Shown: positions 1-10,083, numbered from the stretch's first letter. The stretch: 64,000 nucleotides of DNA from an uncultured Acetatifactor sp. (GCA_947581865.1 CANPWA010000001.1:166530-230529); one strand, 5' to 3'. A program made the numbers and translations. Notes: generated by a model from the sequence alone, not told the origin.

Positions 1-453
1 GATATCGATCTGTCCACAAATATCAGGCATCTCGGGGAGGCGATACATATCTTTCAGACCGTCCCGGAGGTGGAATACATCAACGGAAGCCGCTTTGCCA
101 AAGAATCCGATACCCGGGGCAGAAAATGGTATCGTAAGATCACATCCCGGGGACTATTGATCTTGTTGAAGGTCTTTCTGGGAATGAGATCCACGGATGC
201 CATCTGCGGTTTTACCTTTGTCAGGAGACAGACCGCGCTCTCTTTAGTGGAGGGCTGCAGTCAGGACAACGGCTGGTTTTATATGATCGAGTTTCTGCTG
301 CGGGCAGAAAAGCGGGGTGTGGAGATCCTGGACTATCCCGTGGAGTGGCAGGAGGATTACAACACCACCGTGAAGGTATTCAAAACGGTGTGCAATTACC
401 TGGTGCAGATCGCGAGACTGTTTTATGAGTTCCGGATCAGAAAAAATATATAG
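1..453 (+). CDS. GT2 family glycosyltransferase (DPM1-like), C-terminal part, truncated by window start
   Basis: Frame 1 is open from base 1 (DIDLSTNIRHLGEAIHIFQTV...), with the DPM1-type D-x-D-L-S-T motif and SxxGxxFxRR-like region; the 5' end lies outside the window. Confidence 0.8.
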   Translation, partial: DIDLSTNIRHLGEAIHIFQTVPEVEYINGSRFAKESDTRGRKWYRKITSRGLLILLKVFLGMRSTDAICGFTFVRRQTALSLVEGCSQDNGWFYMIEFLLRAEKRGVEILDYPVEWQEDYNTTVKVFKTVCNYLVQIARLFYEFRIRKNI

Positions 454-508
454 GAAAACGGATCAGTGGCACAAAAAATATGCGGGATAGATTGTGGAGT
501 GAGAGAAA

Positions 509-1645
509 ATGAGCGGACATATCAAAAGAATTGACCTGGCAAGAGATTATGAGCGCCATGAGGAGGCATACCGGGAAGCGATCGGGAGGGTCTGTCGGGA
601 GACCGCCTTCTCAGGTGGGAAATACGCCGATAAGTTTGACGAGGAATTTGCCCGGTATGTGGGCACCCGTTATGCCTGCGGCGTGAACAACGGCACCTCT
701 GCGCTGCATCTTGCCATGCTGGCGCTGGGCGTGGGGGAGGGGGATGAGGTCATCGTTCCCGCCAACACCTATATCGCCACGGCGTGGGGCGTGAGCTATA
801 CCGGGGCAACGCCGGTTTTCGTGGACTGTACGGCGGACACCTGGGAGATTGACCCTGCGAAAATAGAGGAAAAGATCACATCCCGCACCAGGGGGATCAT
901 CGGGGTGCATCTCTACGGGCAGCCCTTTGATTTCGGAGCGGTAAAAAAGATTGCGGACAGGCACGGATTGTTCGTCGCGGAGGACTGTGCCCAGGCGCAC
1001 GGTGCAAAGTTTGAGGGAAGGAATGTGGGAAGTCTGGGGGAGATCGCCTGCTTTAGTTTTTATCCCGGAAAGAATCTCTACGCCTTCGGCGAGGGCGGAA
1101 GCGTGACCTGTGACAGCGAGGAATATTACAGACATATGACGCGGCTGAAGAACCAGGGGTGCGACGTGCGCTACTACCACGATGAGATCGGCTATAACTA
1201 CCGTCTGGAGGGGATGCAGGGAGCCGTGCTCTCCGTGAGTCTGGGATTTCTGCCGGAATGGACCGGGCGCAGACAGGAGATCGCAAAACGGTATTTGAGG
1301 GAGATCACCAATCCCCTGATCACCATGCAGGCCCATCCGGGGAATACGGAGAGCGTTTTTCATCTGTTTGTCATTCAAGTGCCCGATCGGGATGATTTTG
1401 TGAGATATATGGCGGAGGCGGATGTGGAATGCAACCTGCATTATCCCGTTCCCTGTCATTTACAGAAAGCATATGCGCATTTAGGTTATCGGAAGGGAGA
1501 CTGTCCCAATGCGGAGAAGCTTGCGGCACATTGCGTGACCCTGCCTCTTTTCCCTGAGATGCGCGAGGAGGAGATCTCCAGAGTCATTGCGCTGTGCAAT
1601 GCCTATCAGGGGGAGAGGAGCGCCGGTTTGACCGGCAGGATGTGA
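509..1645 (+). CDS. DegT/DnrJ/EryC1/StrS family PLP sugar aminotransferase (FdtB/QdtB-like)
   Basis: NNGTSALHLAMLALGVGEGDEVIVPANTYIATA, VAEDCAQAHGA, CFSFYPGKNLYAFGEGG (Schiff-base lysine motif). Confidence 0.92.
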   Translation: MSGHIKRIDLARDYERHEEAYREAIGRVCRETAFSGGKYADKFDEEFARYVGTRYACGVNNGTSALHLAMLALGVGEGDEVIVPANTYIATAWGVSYTGATPVFVDCTADTWEIDPAKIEEKITSRTRGIIGVHLYGQPFDFGAVKKIADRHGLFVAEDCAQAHGAKFEGRNVGSLGEIACFSFYPGKNLYAFGEGGSVTCDSEEYYRHMTRLKNQGCDVRYYHDEIGYNYRLEGMQGAVLSVSLGFLPEWTGRRQEIAKRYLREITNPLITMQAHPGNTESVFHLFVIQVPDRDDFVRYMAEADVECNLHYPVPCHLQKAYAHLGYRKGDCPNAEKLAAHCVTLPLFPEMREEEISRVIALCNAYQGERSAGLTGRM

Positions 1646-1651
1646 GGGATC

Positions 1652-2203
1652 ATGAAGGGAATCTATCGGGATGAGGAGGCGGGCATTTATCTGCGTCTGA
1701 TGACGCGGGAGGATACGGATCTGATCGTAGCCTGGAGAAACAGCGATGGGGTGCGCAGAAACTTCATCTATCAGGAAGCATTCACCCGGGAGGGGCATGA
1801 GGAATGGATCCGGACCCAGATAGAGCCCGGGCATGTAGTGCAGACGATCATCTGTGAGCTGGGTACGGACAGACCGCTGGGAAGTGTCTATATCCGTGAC
1901 ATTGACAGAAAAAACAGCAAGGCAGAGTATGGTATCTTTATCGGTGAGGCGTATGCCCGCGGCAGAGGGATCGGCACGGCGGCGGCAAAACTGATGCTTT
2001 GTTACTGTTTTGAGGAGGAGAGACTGCACCGCGTCTATCTGCGTGCCCTGGCAGAAAACGGGCAGGCGATCCGCAGCTATGAAAAGGCGGGGTTTGTGCG
2101 GGAAGGGTATCTGCGGGAGGATGTCTGCATCGACGGCAGGTACCGGGATATTGTATGGATGGCTGCGGTGGCCGGGCAGCAGCCGGAAAGGTTGCCAAAA
2201 TGA
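1652..2203 (+). CDS. GNAT family N-acetyltransferase (RimJ/RimL-like)
   Basis: YGIFIGEAYARGRGIGTAA acetyl-CoA loop and LRALAENGQAIRSYEKAGFVREG motif; directly follows the aminotransferase. Confidence 0.88.
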   Translation: MKGIYRDEEAGIYLRLMTREDTDLIVAWRNSDGVRRNFIYQEAFTREGHEEWIRTQIEPGHVVQTIICELGTDRPLGSVYIRDIDRKNSKAEYGIFIGEAYARGRGIGTAAAKLMLCYCFEEERLHRVYLRALAENGQAIRSYEKAGFVREGYLREDVCIDGRYRDIVWMAAVAGQQPERLPK

Positions 2204-3141
2204 AAATGGTGAGTTTTGTAATTCCCTGTTACCGATCCGAGCACACATTGGAGCATGTGGTGGCGGAGATCAGGGAGAAAATGAGTACGCTTGCGAAGTA
2301 CAGCTATGAGATCATACTGGTCAACGACTGTTCTCCGGACGGGACGTTTTCCGTCATCCGCAGACTGTGTCAGGAGGATGCCCGGATCAGAGGGATCAGT
2401 TTTGCCAAAAATTTTGGGCAGCATTCCGCGCTGATGGCAGGGCTGCGCCAGGCGGCGGGAGATTATGTGGTCTGTTTGGACGATGACGGCCAGACGCCTG
2501 CGGATGAGGCGGATAAGCTGCTGGAGAAACTGGAGGAGGGATTTGACGCAGTTTATGCCAGATATGAGCACAAAAGGCACTCGGTCTTCCGCAATCTGGG
2601 AAGCAGGGTCAATGAGCTGATGGCGCGCATCATGCTGGATAAGCCCAAGGCGCTGTATGTGTCCAGTTATTTTGCGGTGCGCCGTTTTGTGGCGGAGGAT
2701 ATGATCCGCTATGAGAATTCCTATCCCTATGTGATCGGGCTGGTATTGCGGGCTACCAGGAATATTGCCAATGTGGTGGTGCAGCACAGGGAACGGGAGG
2801 AAGGAAGATCGGGATATACTTTCAAAAAACTGCTGGGGCTGTGGTTCAACGGATTTACGGCGTTTTCTGTCAAGCCCCTCCGGATCGCGACTACGGTGGG
2901 TGTCTTCAGCGCCAGTGTGGGATTTTTGTATGGGATCTATACGATAATCAAGAGACTGATCAATCCGGATGTTCCCATGGGTTTCAGCGCACTGATGGCA
3001 GCGCTGGTGTTCTTCGGCGGGATGATCATGATCCTGTTGGGACTGATCGGCGAGTACATCGGAAGAATCTACATCAGTATGAACAATTCACCCCAGTATG
3101 TGATCCGTGAACGCGTCAACTGCGGGACGGAGGAAGCTTAA
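2200..3141 (+). CDS. GT2 glycosyltransferase with C-terminal TM helices (GtrB/ArnC/DPM1-like polyprenyl-P-sugar synthase)
   Basis: MKMVSFVIPCYRSEHTLE..., LDDDGQTPADEADKL, KNFGQHSALMAGL, two C-terminal hydrophobic helices; ATGA overlap with the upstream stop suggests start at 2200. Confidence 0.88.
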   Translation: MKMVSFVIPCYRSEHTLEHVVAEIREKMSTLAKYSYEIILVNDCSPDGTFSVIRRLCQEDARIRGISFAKNFGQHSALMAGLRQAAGDYVVCLDDDGQTPADEADKLLEKLEEGFDAVYARYEHKRHSVFRNLGSRVNELMARIMLDKPKALYVSSYFAVRRFVAEDMIRYENSYPYVIGLVLRATRNIANVVVQHREREEGRSGYTFKKLLGLWFNGFTAFSVKPLRIATTVGVFSASVGFLYGIYTIIKRLINPDVPMGFSALMAALVFFGGMIMILLGLIGEYIGRIYISMNNSPQYVIRERVNCGTEEA

Positions 3142-3237
3142 GAAGCCGGGAGGCAGAAAGGCGGCAGCGGGATCACCGGATCGCGCCGGAAACGGCGGCG
3201 GACTGCAGATAAGGGTTATGGAAGGAATCGGTTGTAC

Positions 3238-4905
3238 ATGAAAATGCGGGCACGGTTTTTGGATTGGTGGAAACAGGATGAGCGGTATCTGACACTGTGC
3301 AGGGCGGCGCTTCTGGCTCTTCTGCCCCTTCTGTGCTGTGTGGTTTCCTGTGCCATGCAGGGGAGAAGTATAGGGGAGATTTATCTGCCGTCTTCAGAGT
3401 GGAATGACGAACTGTTTTATTATAAGCAGGTGGAGAGCATTGTGGAGTACGGCTATCCCCAGGGATATTTCGGATTTAACGAGAGCCATGGGCTGAAGCT
3501 GTCCTTCGCGGCGTGGAGCCCGGTGCTGGTGCTTCCCTGGATCGTGTGGGGATTCTTGTTCGGCTGGAATCTGTTGTCGCCCATTGTGTGCAATATTGCG
3601 CTGATGACGGCGGCAGTCTTTTTGTTTGCGTGGATGGTCAGACCCACATGGAAACAGATGGGGGTACTGACACTGCTGTTTGCCCTCTACACGCCTTTTG
3701 TGCGCTATATGCTCTCAGGTATGCCGGAAATCATATGTATCAGCCATCTGATCGTGTTCTACGGGCTGGCGGTGAGCTATCTGCAAAAGGAGCGGGGATG
3801 GAAACTGGCGGGGATGTTTGTCCTCTCGGGGCTTCTGACCCTGATGCGTCCCTATATGCTTTTGTTTCTGCTGCTTCCGATGTGCCTGTGGGTAGGCGCG
3901 GCGCGCAGAAAGGGGAAACTCTGGCGCGGGATCCTGGGCGCAGGGATCGTTTTCGGCGCGGTTGTCGCCTGCTACGCCATGATCAAGCATTTCTTCGGAG
4001 CGGAGTATTTTCACCCGCTGTTTTTCACGGACTGGATCACCACGTTTTTTACGGACGGGCTTGGAGCAGGTGTGCGCAATTTCTTCGGCACGCTCTACTG
4101 GAAGGGGAAAGATTTTTATGCCCACACCGTGCAGGGCTTACGGACGGGGCTGGCGTCCGGAGCTTTTTTTGCGGGTTACCTTGCGACCATGGCGGTGCTG
4201 ATCTGGCAGAGCGCGGCGGACTATGGAAAACTCAGAAAGAGGATCCCCCCTTCCTCAGAGAGCGGCATGCCCGAAGAAACAAACGACGGAATGCGGCGGG
4301 AGCAGACAAAGAAACTGCGGGCGCAGCTTGTCATTGAGGCACATCTTGCCTTTTCCTTTATAGGGATGTTGTTTGCACTGCTTTTGATGTATAAGCTCAC
4401 CGAGGGAAGCAAACATCTTCTGACCTTTATGGCGGTGGGAGTGTTCGTGGCGGCGCTGATGGAGACCAGATTTTATAAGAAGGCGGTGCTGCTGGGTGCG
4501 GTGTTCGCTTACCTCTACATTTATATGGCGTCGGATCCGTACGATTATCAGGTGCCGTATGTGGATGTGGCAAGACAGGCGCAGGTGGAAGAGTGGGAGA
4601 AAACATTTGAAAGTACATTAGAGCTGACACAGAAAAATACACCCAGCTATGACAATGTTGTCATATGGGTGTTCAACGAGCAGGACGCCTCCCAGGAGAC
4701 CATGAAATGGCAGCTTCTGTATGCCCTGCCAAAGGGCTACGGGATCAGCTGCTGCCAGAAGGAATATGTGCTGGAGCATCTCGAGGAGCTTAACAGCCGT
4801 TATGTGGCAGCCGCAGGCGGCGCGCAGGTGGATCAAAGCTGCGCCGCTGCGGGGTATACGGAACTGGCAAGGGATGAGGATATGGTGCTGTACCAAAGAT
4901 ATTAG
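3238..4905 (+). CDS. Polytopic membrane protein, GT-C-like, function unknown
   Basis: Long ORF with multiple hydrophobic segments and extracytoplasmic acidic motif SSEWNDELFYYKQVE; ATG at 3238 preferred over the TTG at 3232. Confidence 0.65.
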   Translation: MKMRARFLDWWKQDERYLTLCRAALLALLPLLCCVVSCAMQGRSIGEIYLPSSEWNDELFYYKQVESIVEYGYPQGYFGFNESHGLKLSFAAWSPVLVLPWIVWGFLFGWNLLSPIVCNIALMTAAVFLFAWMVRPTWKQMGVLTLLFALYTPFVRYMLSGMPEIICISHLIVFYGLAVSYLQKERGWKLAGMFVLSGLLTLMRPYMLLFLLLPMCLWVGAARRKGKLWRGILGAGIVFGAVVACYAMIKHFFGAEYFHPLFFTDWITTFFTDGLGAGVRNFFGTLYWKGKDFYAHTVQGLRTGLASGAFFAGYLATMAVLIWQSAADYGKLRKRIPPSSESGMPEETNDGMRREQTKKLRAQLVIEAHLAFSFIGMLFALLLMYKLTEGSKHLLTFMAVGVFVAALMETRFYKKAVLLGAVFAYLYIYMASDPYDYQVPYVDVARQAQVEEWEKTFESTLELTQKNTPSYDNVVIWVFNEQDASQETMKWQLLYALPKGYGISCCQKEYVLEHLEELNSRYVAAAGGAQVDQSCAAAGYTELARDEDMVLYQRY

Positions 4906-4924
4906 CTTCAGGTCTCTGTCACGG

Positions 4925-6361
4925 TTAATCCCTGGACGCGATCGGGGCCAGCAGTTTTGCGATCCCCTGCGCCATGGTATATCTGGTTTTCTCGTTCGGA
5001 TGGCAGCCGTCCAAAAGATACTCTGTGTGGTTGGTGCCGTCTATCCCCAGTCTGTTGTAGCTGTCATAGAGAAGCAGCCCTTTTTCTTCGCTGAGGGAGG
5101 AGACGGCGGCGACATAGTCGGGCATCATTCCGCCGACATCGGACTGGGGCTCCAGACCGTTTGCAAAGTAAGAAGTAAAATTGGGGGTCATCAGTACGAT
5201 CACCGCGTCGGGATACGCTGTCTGCAGTTTTTCCACGGCGGTGCGCAGGGCGCCCGCATAAGTGTAGACATCATAGGGGTCATCGCTTTTGACCGGATAG
5301 CCGGAGAAAAAGTCATTCAGCCCGAAGTTTATCACAAAACATTTCTGTCTCCGTTTCCTGGAATGTTCCATATAGTCCGGCATTCCGACGAGGATCTGGG
5401 AGCCCTCGTCAAAAATGCTCAGATCTTTTGCAAGAAAGGCGTCTACAGTGCTGCAGATCCCTTTGGAGCTGTTGGGGTTTTCCGTGGCGCTGGTGCCCCC
5501 CTGACCGCAGTTGTAGGTGTGGGCTCCGGTGATGCCCGCCAGCGCTCCGGGGATGGAGGAGGTCTCAGAGAAGGCGATCACACTGTCGCCGAAAAACACG
5601 ATATCCCATTTGGACAGATCGGGATATTCCGGTTCCTCCTGTGCCCGGCAGTTTGTCACCAGCGTCTCAAAATCTTCCAAAGCCTCTTCATAGTTTTCCA
5701 AAGTGAGCTGATAGCCGTGCCCGCCGTCCGAGTACATGGACAGGATATGGGACATCCCCTCATTGAGATTGAAATCGCTCTCATAATTGGCAGGATTGCC
5801 CACCAGCCATTCCGTGGAACCGTAAAAGTACAGGGACAGTCTGCCCTGCAGCCATTCGTTATCCTCTAGGGAATGGATCATGGACCGGATAAAATCCGTG
5901 TAGGAAGCAAGCACAGCGGGATACTCTTCCTCGTCAAGCTCCTTCCAGTATTCCAGAGAAGGGTATGCGATGATGACCTCGAAGTGTTTGTCCTCCCAGG
6001 TATCGACCAGGGTCAGAAGATCATCCGCGGTGATGATATCCGGGCGCACGCCCAGATACACCGTTTCCACTTCGTTCAGGGTGTCGTTGACCCTGGTGAA
6101 ATATTCGTTCAGGGTTTCCATATCCGGAATGCAGTAAGACGCCTTCAGGGGATAGATCTCCCGGTAGTATATAAAATCATCCTCCGTGTAATGCTCAATG
6201 GGGAAGGTAGAGAAAAATACGGCAGTGTACTCCTCGGCTGCGATCCTCTCATAATCGTCTCTCAGGGGGGCATATTTTTGATATTCCATATAGCGGTATA
6301 CGCACACCCCGATCACTGCAGCCAGTACAAATACGAACAGAACGTGTATTATTTTTTTCAT
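4925..6361 (-). CDS. Membrane-anchored SGNH/GDSL-like hydrolase
   Basis: N-terminal TM segment; VFFGDSVIAFSE (block I), CGQGG, FVINFGLNDF (block III), LLDGCHPN (block V). RBS AAAGGAG upstream. Confidence 0.8.
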   Translation of the reverse strand: MKKIIHVLFVFVLAAVIGVCVYRYMEYQKYAPLRDDYERIAAEEYTAVFFSTFPIEHYTEDDFIYYREIYPLKASYCIPDMETLNEYFTRVNDTLNEVETVYLGVRPDIITADDLLTLVDTWEDKHFEVIIAYPSLEYWKELDEEEYPAVLASYTDFIRSMIHSLEDNEWLQGRLSLYFYGSTEWLVGNPANYESDFNLNEGMSHILSMYSDGGHGYQLTLENYEEALEDFETLVTNCRAQEEPEYPDLSKWDIVFFGDSVIAFSETSSIPGALAGITGAHTYNCGQGGTSATENPNSSKGICSTVDAFLAKDLSIFDEGSQILVGMPDYMEHSRKRRQKCFVINFGLNDFFSGYPVKSDDPYDVYTYAGALRTAVEKLQTAYPDAVIVLMTPNFTSYFANGLEPQSDVGGMMPDYVAAVSSLSEEKGLLLYDSYNRLGIDGTNHTEYLLDGCHPNEKTRYTMAQGIAKLLAPIASRD

Positions 6362-6390
6362 AACGGGCTCCTTTGGTCTGGAATACAGTC

Positions 6391-6419
6391 ATTTTATCAC
6401 AGGAGCGGGGAAAAGTAAA
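6391..6419 (-). promoter_or_regulatory. Putative sigma-A promoter for the SGNH hydrolase
   Basis: Minus strand reads TTTACT - 17 nt - TAAAAT upstream of the 6361 start. Confidence 0.45.
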
Positions 6420-6428
6420 ATACTTGTA

Positions 6429-6457
6429 TTGATTCCGCCGGAAAGAAAAGGTATAAT
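6429..6457 (+). promoter_or_regulatory. Putative sigma-A promoter for the GtrII-like gene
   Basis: TTGATT (6429-6434) - 17 nt - TATAAT (6452-6457). Confidence 0.55.
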
Positions 6458-6466
6458 GATTTTCAT

Positions 6467-8197
6467 ATGGAAAAAATGAAAATTGATCTGAAAAAAATCT
6501 ATCTCAATAAGATTTATCTGTGTCTGGCTGCCCTGACTGCCGCCTGTGGTTATGGCTTTAAGACTGTCCATCCGGTCATAGGGATCGATGACACACCTTA
6601 TGCTTATTATTTTGAGGAGGGGCTGGCGGCTGTCGTGGGGCGCTGGGTCCTGTTTGTGCTGAATAAATTAGTGCATCTTTCGGATTTTGCCCCCTTCCTG
6701 ACGGATTTTGCCGCGGTGCTGATCCTGATGGCGGCAGCAGCGGTATGGGGCGCTTTGTTTTACAGTGTCTTCGGGGAAAAGATCCCCGTTTACGGATACT
6801 GGTTTTTCTCCTGCATCTTCCTGTCCTGTCCGCTGATCGCGGAAGTGTTCACTTATTATCTGCACAATGGCATTGCCATCGGGTATTTGTCCTGCGGCGT
6901 GAGTCTGTATCTGTTCAGGGAGGGGCTGGACGCTTTGGAGCAGGGACGGGGGAAACAGGGCAGAAACCGGCCGGCGGCAGGAAAGTTTGCGGCATCGGCA
7001 GCTGCCATGGTGATCGCCATGGGATGCTATGAGTCCTTCATGGTGGTCTGGCTGGTGGGGCTGCTGTTTATCCTGCTTGGGGAGCGCATGGCGGGTGTGC
7101 GCAGAAACGTGTTTTTCAGTTTGCTGACCGGGGCGCTGACGGCAGTCTGCGGAATGATTCTCAGGTCGGTCGTTATCAGACTGGTGGTGACGGTATTTGG
7201 GCTGTCCAGCCTGCAGGCGGATGCGGGGCAGCGCTCGGTGACAGAGCTTGTACAGTGGATGCTTGCGCCGGGGGCATGGGCAGAATTCGGCATGATCCTC
7301 AAGCGGCTTTTTGTGATGTACGGGGTGTTTGCCTATGCGTATTATCCCATAAAGATCTTTGTGGCCGCGTCGGCGGTGATCGTGCTCTACAGTCTGTGGA
7401 GAAGTTTCCGGCAGAAGGATTTGTGGATCGCGGTGCTGATGATCGGAAGTTTTCTGGCGGCGTTTTTGCTGGCGCTGGTGGAGGGCAAGGCGACGCTCTA
7501 CCGTTCCGCCCAGTTCCTGCCCCTGGTGTGCGGTTTCGGTATTTTGCTTGCCGCCCGTGCCGTGGAGGGGATCTGCGTACGGCTGAGGGGCTCCGTAAGA
7601 CTAAGCGGGGGGGAACAGAGCCTGCAGAGACGGCGCCGGGCACAATGGCTGGAAAAGGGGGTTTCGGCGCTGTATCTGTTTGCGGCAGCCGTGATCTTGT
7701 GGAATCAGTGTACGGAGCTGAACAAATGGTTCTATGTGGATTATCAGAAATACGAGTATTCCAAAGAGTATATGCTGCGGGTGGCATATGAACTGGAGAA
7801 AAACTTTGACACCACAAAACCGGTTGTCTTTACCGGAGTCTGGGAGAATCCGAAGAGTATCGTGGAGGACGCCTATGTGGATTATTCCTCGGATACTTTT
7901 TACCGTATGAAACGCATAACCGATCTGGTGGACGAGCATCTTCTGGAAAAGTTTTATCGCGGTCACGGAGTGTGGGTGGCGCAGACGCCTTCCCTGTCCG
8001 TGGTGAGCTGGGGGAAATATGCCTTTGATACGGATGAGGAGCTGATCCGCTTTCTTAAGATGCACGGGCACGAATTCAGGGCGCTTCCGGACACTTCGCT
8101 TTATGAGACGGCGGAGCGGTATTCGTTAGAGCTGCCCTCTTTTCCCATGGAAGGCTCCATTGTGGATATGGGAGATTATATCATTGTACATTTTTAA
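6467..8197 (+). CDS. GtrII-family (glucosyltransferase-like) polytopic membrane protein
   Basis: GIDDTPYAYYFEEGLAAVVGRWV extracytoplasmic acidic motif followed by many TM helices, as in GtrII-type GT-C proteins. Confidence 0.7.
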   Translation: MEKMKIDLKKIYLNKIYLCLAALTAACGYGFKTVHPVIGIDDTPYAYYFEEGLAAVVGRWVLFVLNKLVHLSDFAPFLTDFAAVLILMAAAAVWGALFYSVFGEKIPVYGYWFFSCIFLSCPLIAEVFTYYLHNGIAIGYLSCGVSLYLFREGLDALEQGRGKQGRNRPAAGKFAASAAAMVIAMGCYESFMVVWLVGLLFILLGERMAGVRRNVFFSLLTGALTAVCGMILRSVVIRLVVTVFGLSSLQADAGQRSVTELVQWMLAPGAWAEFGMILKRLFVMYGVFAYAYYPIKIFVAASAVIVLYSLWRSFRQKDLWIAVLMIGSFLAAFLLALVEGKATLYRSAQFLPLVCGFGILLAARAVEGICVRLRGSVRLSGGEQSLQRRRRAQWLEKGVSALYLFAAAVILWNQCTELNKWFYVDYQKYEYSKEYMLRVAYELEKNFDTTKPVVFTGVWENPKSIVEDAYVDYSSDTFYRMKRITDLVDEHLLEKFYRGHGVWVAQTPSLSVVSWGKYAFDTDEELIRFLKMHGHEFRALPDTSLYETAERYSLELPSFPMEGSIVDMGDYIIVHF

Positions 8198-8212
8198 CCG
8201 GGAGAGAGACAA

Positions 8213-9958
8213 ATGACTTCCTGTAATCGCTTTATCAACCGTCTGGACCGAAGCCCCCTGTGGTGCGCCGGCTTTGTGCTGTTGCTTTTTGTGCTGCTTC
8301 CGAATCTGGCGCTGGGAGAAGGCAGCGTGTTTACCGTACATGACCAGATGGATGAGTCCATGATGAATTATGTGCTCACGGCGAGGCATCCGGGCAAAGA
8401 TGTCATACCGGAGATGCTGGGAGGTATCAATGCCAGCGGGCTGGCGCCTTCCGCGGTGCTGTTTGTCCCTCTGTACCGGATGATGCCGCCTTTTTACGCT
8501 TTCCTTTGTACATATGGGCTGATGATCCTGTGCGGCTATCTGGGGATGTATTTTGCCGTGAAGGAACTGACGGACAGCAGCATCCTGGCGTGTATCCTGT
8601 CCGGAATTTTCTGTATGCTGCCTCTTTATCCCGTATACGGATTGTCTCAGATGGGGATTCCCCTGATTCTCTATGCGTTCCTGTGTCTGTGGAAAAAAAA
8701 GCATATTGTTTTGGCGCTTGGTCTGACGATCCTGTTTGGTCTGACAAGTCATCTGGTCTATACCGGTTATGTGGTGCTGGGGCTGTGGCTGCCTGCCCTA
8801 TTATCTGCCCGGAAGAAGGGCCGGTGGTGCGGTGTGGGATTTGTGCTGCTTCTTCTGACCTATGTGCTGAGCAATCTGAGCCTGATATCGGAGATCCTGC
8901 TCGGCAGGACATTGACGGGGCAGCCCTGCTATGTGAGTCACCGGGAGGAGATGGTTAACGGCGCCATGCCTTTTTGGAAGACAGTGGGAGATGTGTTCCT
9001 GCACAGTGCGCAGCATGCCCCTTCCTGTCATGAAGGGCTGGTGCTTCCCGTTCTGATTCTTCTGATCGCGGGAGGGGTTTTTTACAAAAAACTGGATGAC
9101 AAGGCAGCCGGGCGGTATCGCCTGGCTCTGGGCGGGATGGCAGCCCTGTTCCTCATCGCCGTATTTTACGGGATCTGTAAGTCCGGGCCCGTGACGGCAT
9201 GGAAGAACAGTGTAACGGGATTCCTGCACTATTTTCAGATGGAGCGCTTTTACTGGCTCTATCCCGCGGGATGGTATCTGGAGTTTGCGCTGTGTTTTTC
9301 CGTATGGTGGACGGCATCCGGAAAACGGCGTCTTCTGCAGGGGGCAGTACTTGTGCTCCTTTTGCTGCCCACGGTCAGAACGGTGTTGTATGCTCCCGGT
9401 TCCGGGTTTTACATGAATGTGAACCAGAAAAACAATGGTTCGGGTATTACCGGATACATTTCCTGGGAAAGTTATTATGCGGAGGATCTGATGACACAGA
9501 TTGAGAAGGCGATCGGCAGGGATATGGGCACCTACCGCGTGGCACATCTGGGGATCAGCCCTGCGCCCTCCCTGATGCACGGGTTTTACACCGTGGACGG
9601 TTATTCCAACAATTATCCTCTGGCATATAAACATGCCTTCCGCAAGGTGATCGCGGCAGAGCTGGACAAGGCGCCGGAGACAGCGGTGTATTTTGATACC
9701 TGGGGAAACCGCTGTTATCTGTTCAACTCCCAGACGGGAAATTACTGGATGCTGGGGAAGGGAAACGGCGTGGTGTACGAAGGGCTGGAATTTGACATGA
9801 CTGCTCTGGCCGGGCTGGGATGCGAGTATCTGTTTTCCGGCGGGGAGATTGCGGATGCCGGCAGGATGGGTCTTGAATACATGGGATACTTTGAGACAGA
9901 GGACAGCTATTGGGGAATCTGGCTCTATAAGTTGGCGCAAAACGGGGAAAACGGGTAA
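8213..9958 (+). CDS. Polytopic membrane protein, DUF6044-like
   Basis: VHDQMDESMMNYVLTARH, LYPVYGLSQMGIPL and DGYSNNYPLAYKHAFRKVIA motifs shared with the ORF at 25222-26985. Confidence 0.65.
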   Translation: MTSCNRFINRLDRSPLWCAGFVLLLFVLLPNLALGEGSVFTVHDQMDESMMNYVLTARHPGKDVIPEMLGGINASGLAPSAVLFVPLYRMMPPFYAFLCTYGLMILCGYLGMYFAVKELTDSSILACILSGIFCMLPLYPVYGLSQMGIPLILYAFLCLWKKKHIVLALGLTILFGLTSHLVYTGYVVLGLWLPALLSARKKGRWCGVGFVLLLLTYVLSNLSLISEILLGRTLTGQPCYVSHREEMVNGAMPFWKTVGDVFLHSAQHAPSCHEGLVLPVLILLIAGGVFYKKLDDKAAGRYRLALGGMAALFLIAVFYGICKSGPVTAWKNSVTGFLHYFQMERFYWLYPAGWYLEFALCFSVWWTASGKRRLLQGAVLVLLLLPTVRTVLYAPGSGFYMNVNQKNNGSGITGYISWESYYAEDLMTQIEKAIGRDMGTYRVAHLGISPAPSLMHGFYTVDGYSNNYPLAYKHAFRKVIAAELDKAPETAVYFDTWGNRCYLFNSQTGNYWMLGKGNGVVYEGLEFDMTALAGLGCEYLFSGGEIADAGRMGLEYMGYFETEDSYWGIWLYKLAQNGENG

Positions 9959-10017
9959 AAATTCTTGTGTTTTTCTTAATATTTTCGTAGTTTTTTTCTG
10001 AAAATTATCCCAAAAGT

Positions 10018-10046
10018 TTTACGCCGTCCAAAATATGTGGTAAAAT
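10018..10046 (+). promoter_or_regulatory. Possible sigma-A promoter
   Basis: TTTACG - 17 nt - TAAAAT upstream of the GT gene at 10156. Confidence 0.35.
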
Positions 10047-10083
10047 GTGCACGATGGCAGAAGCCGTGCCGGGATCCCGGAAG

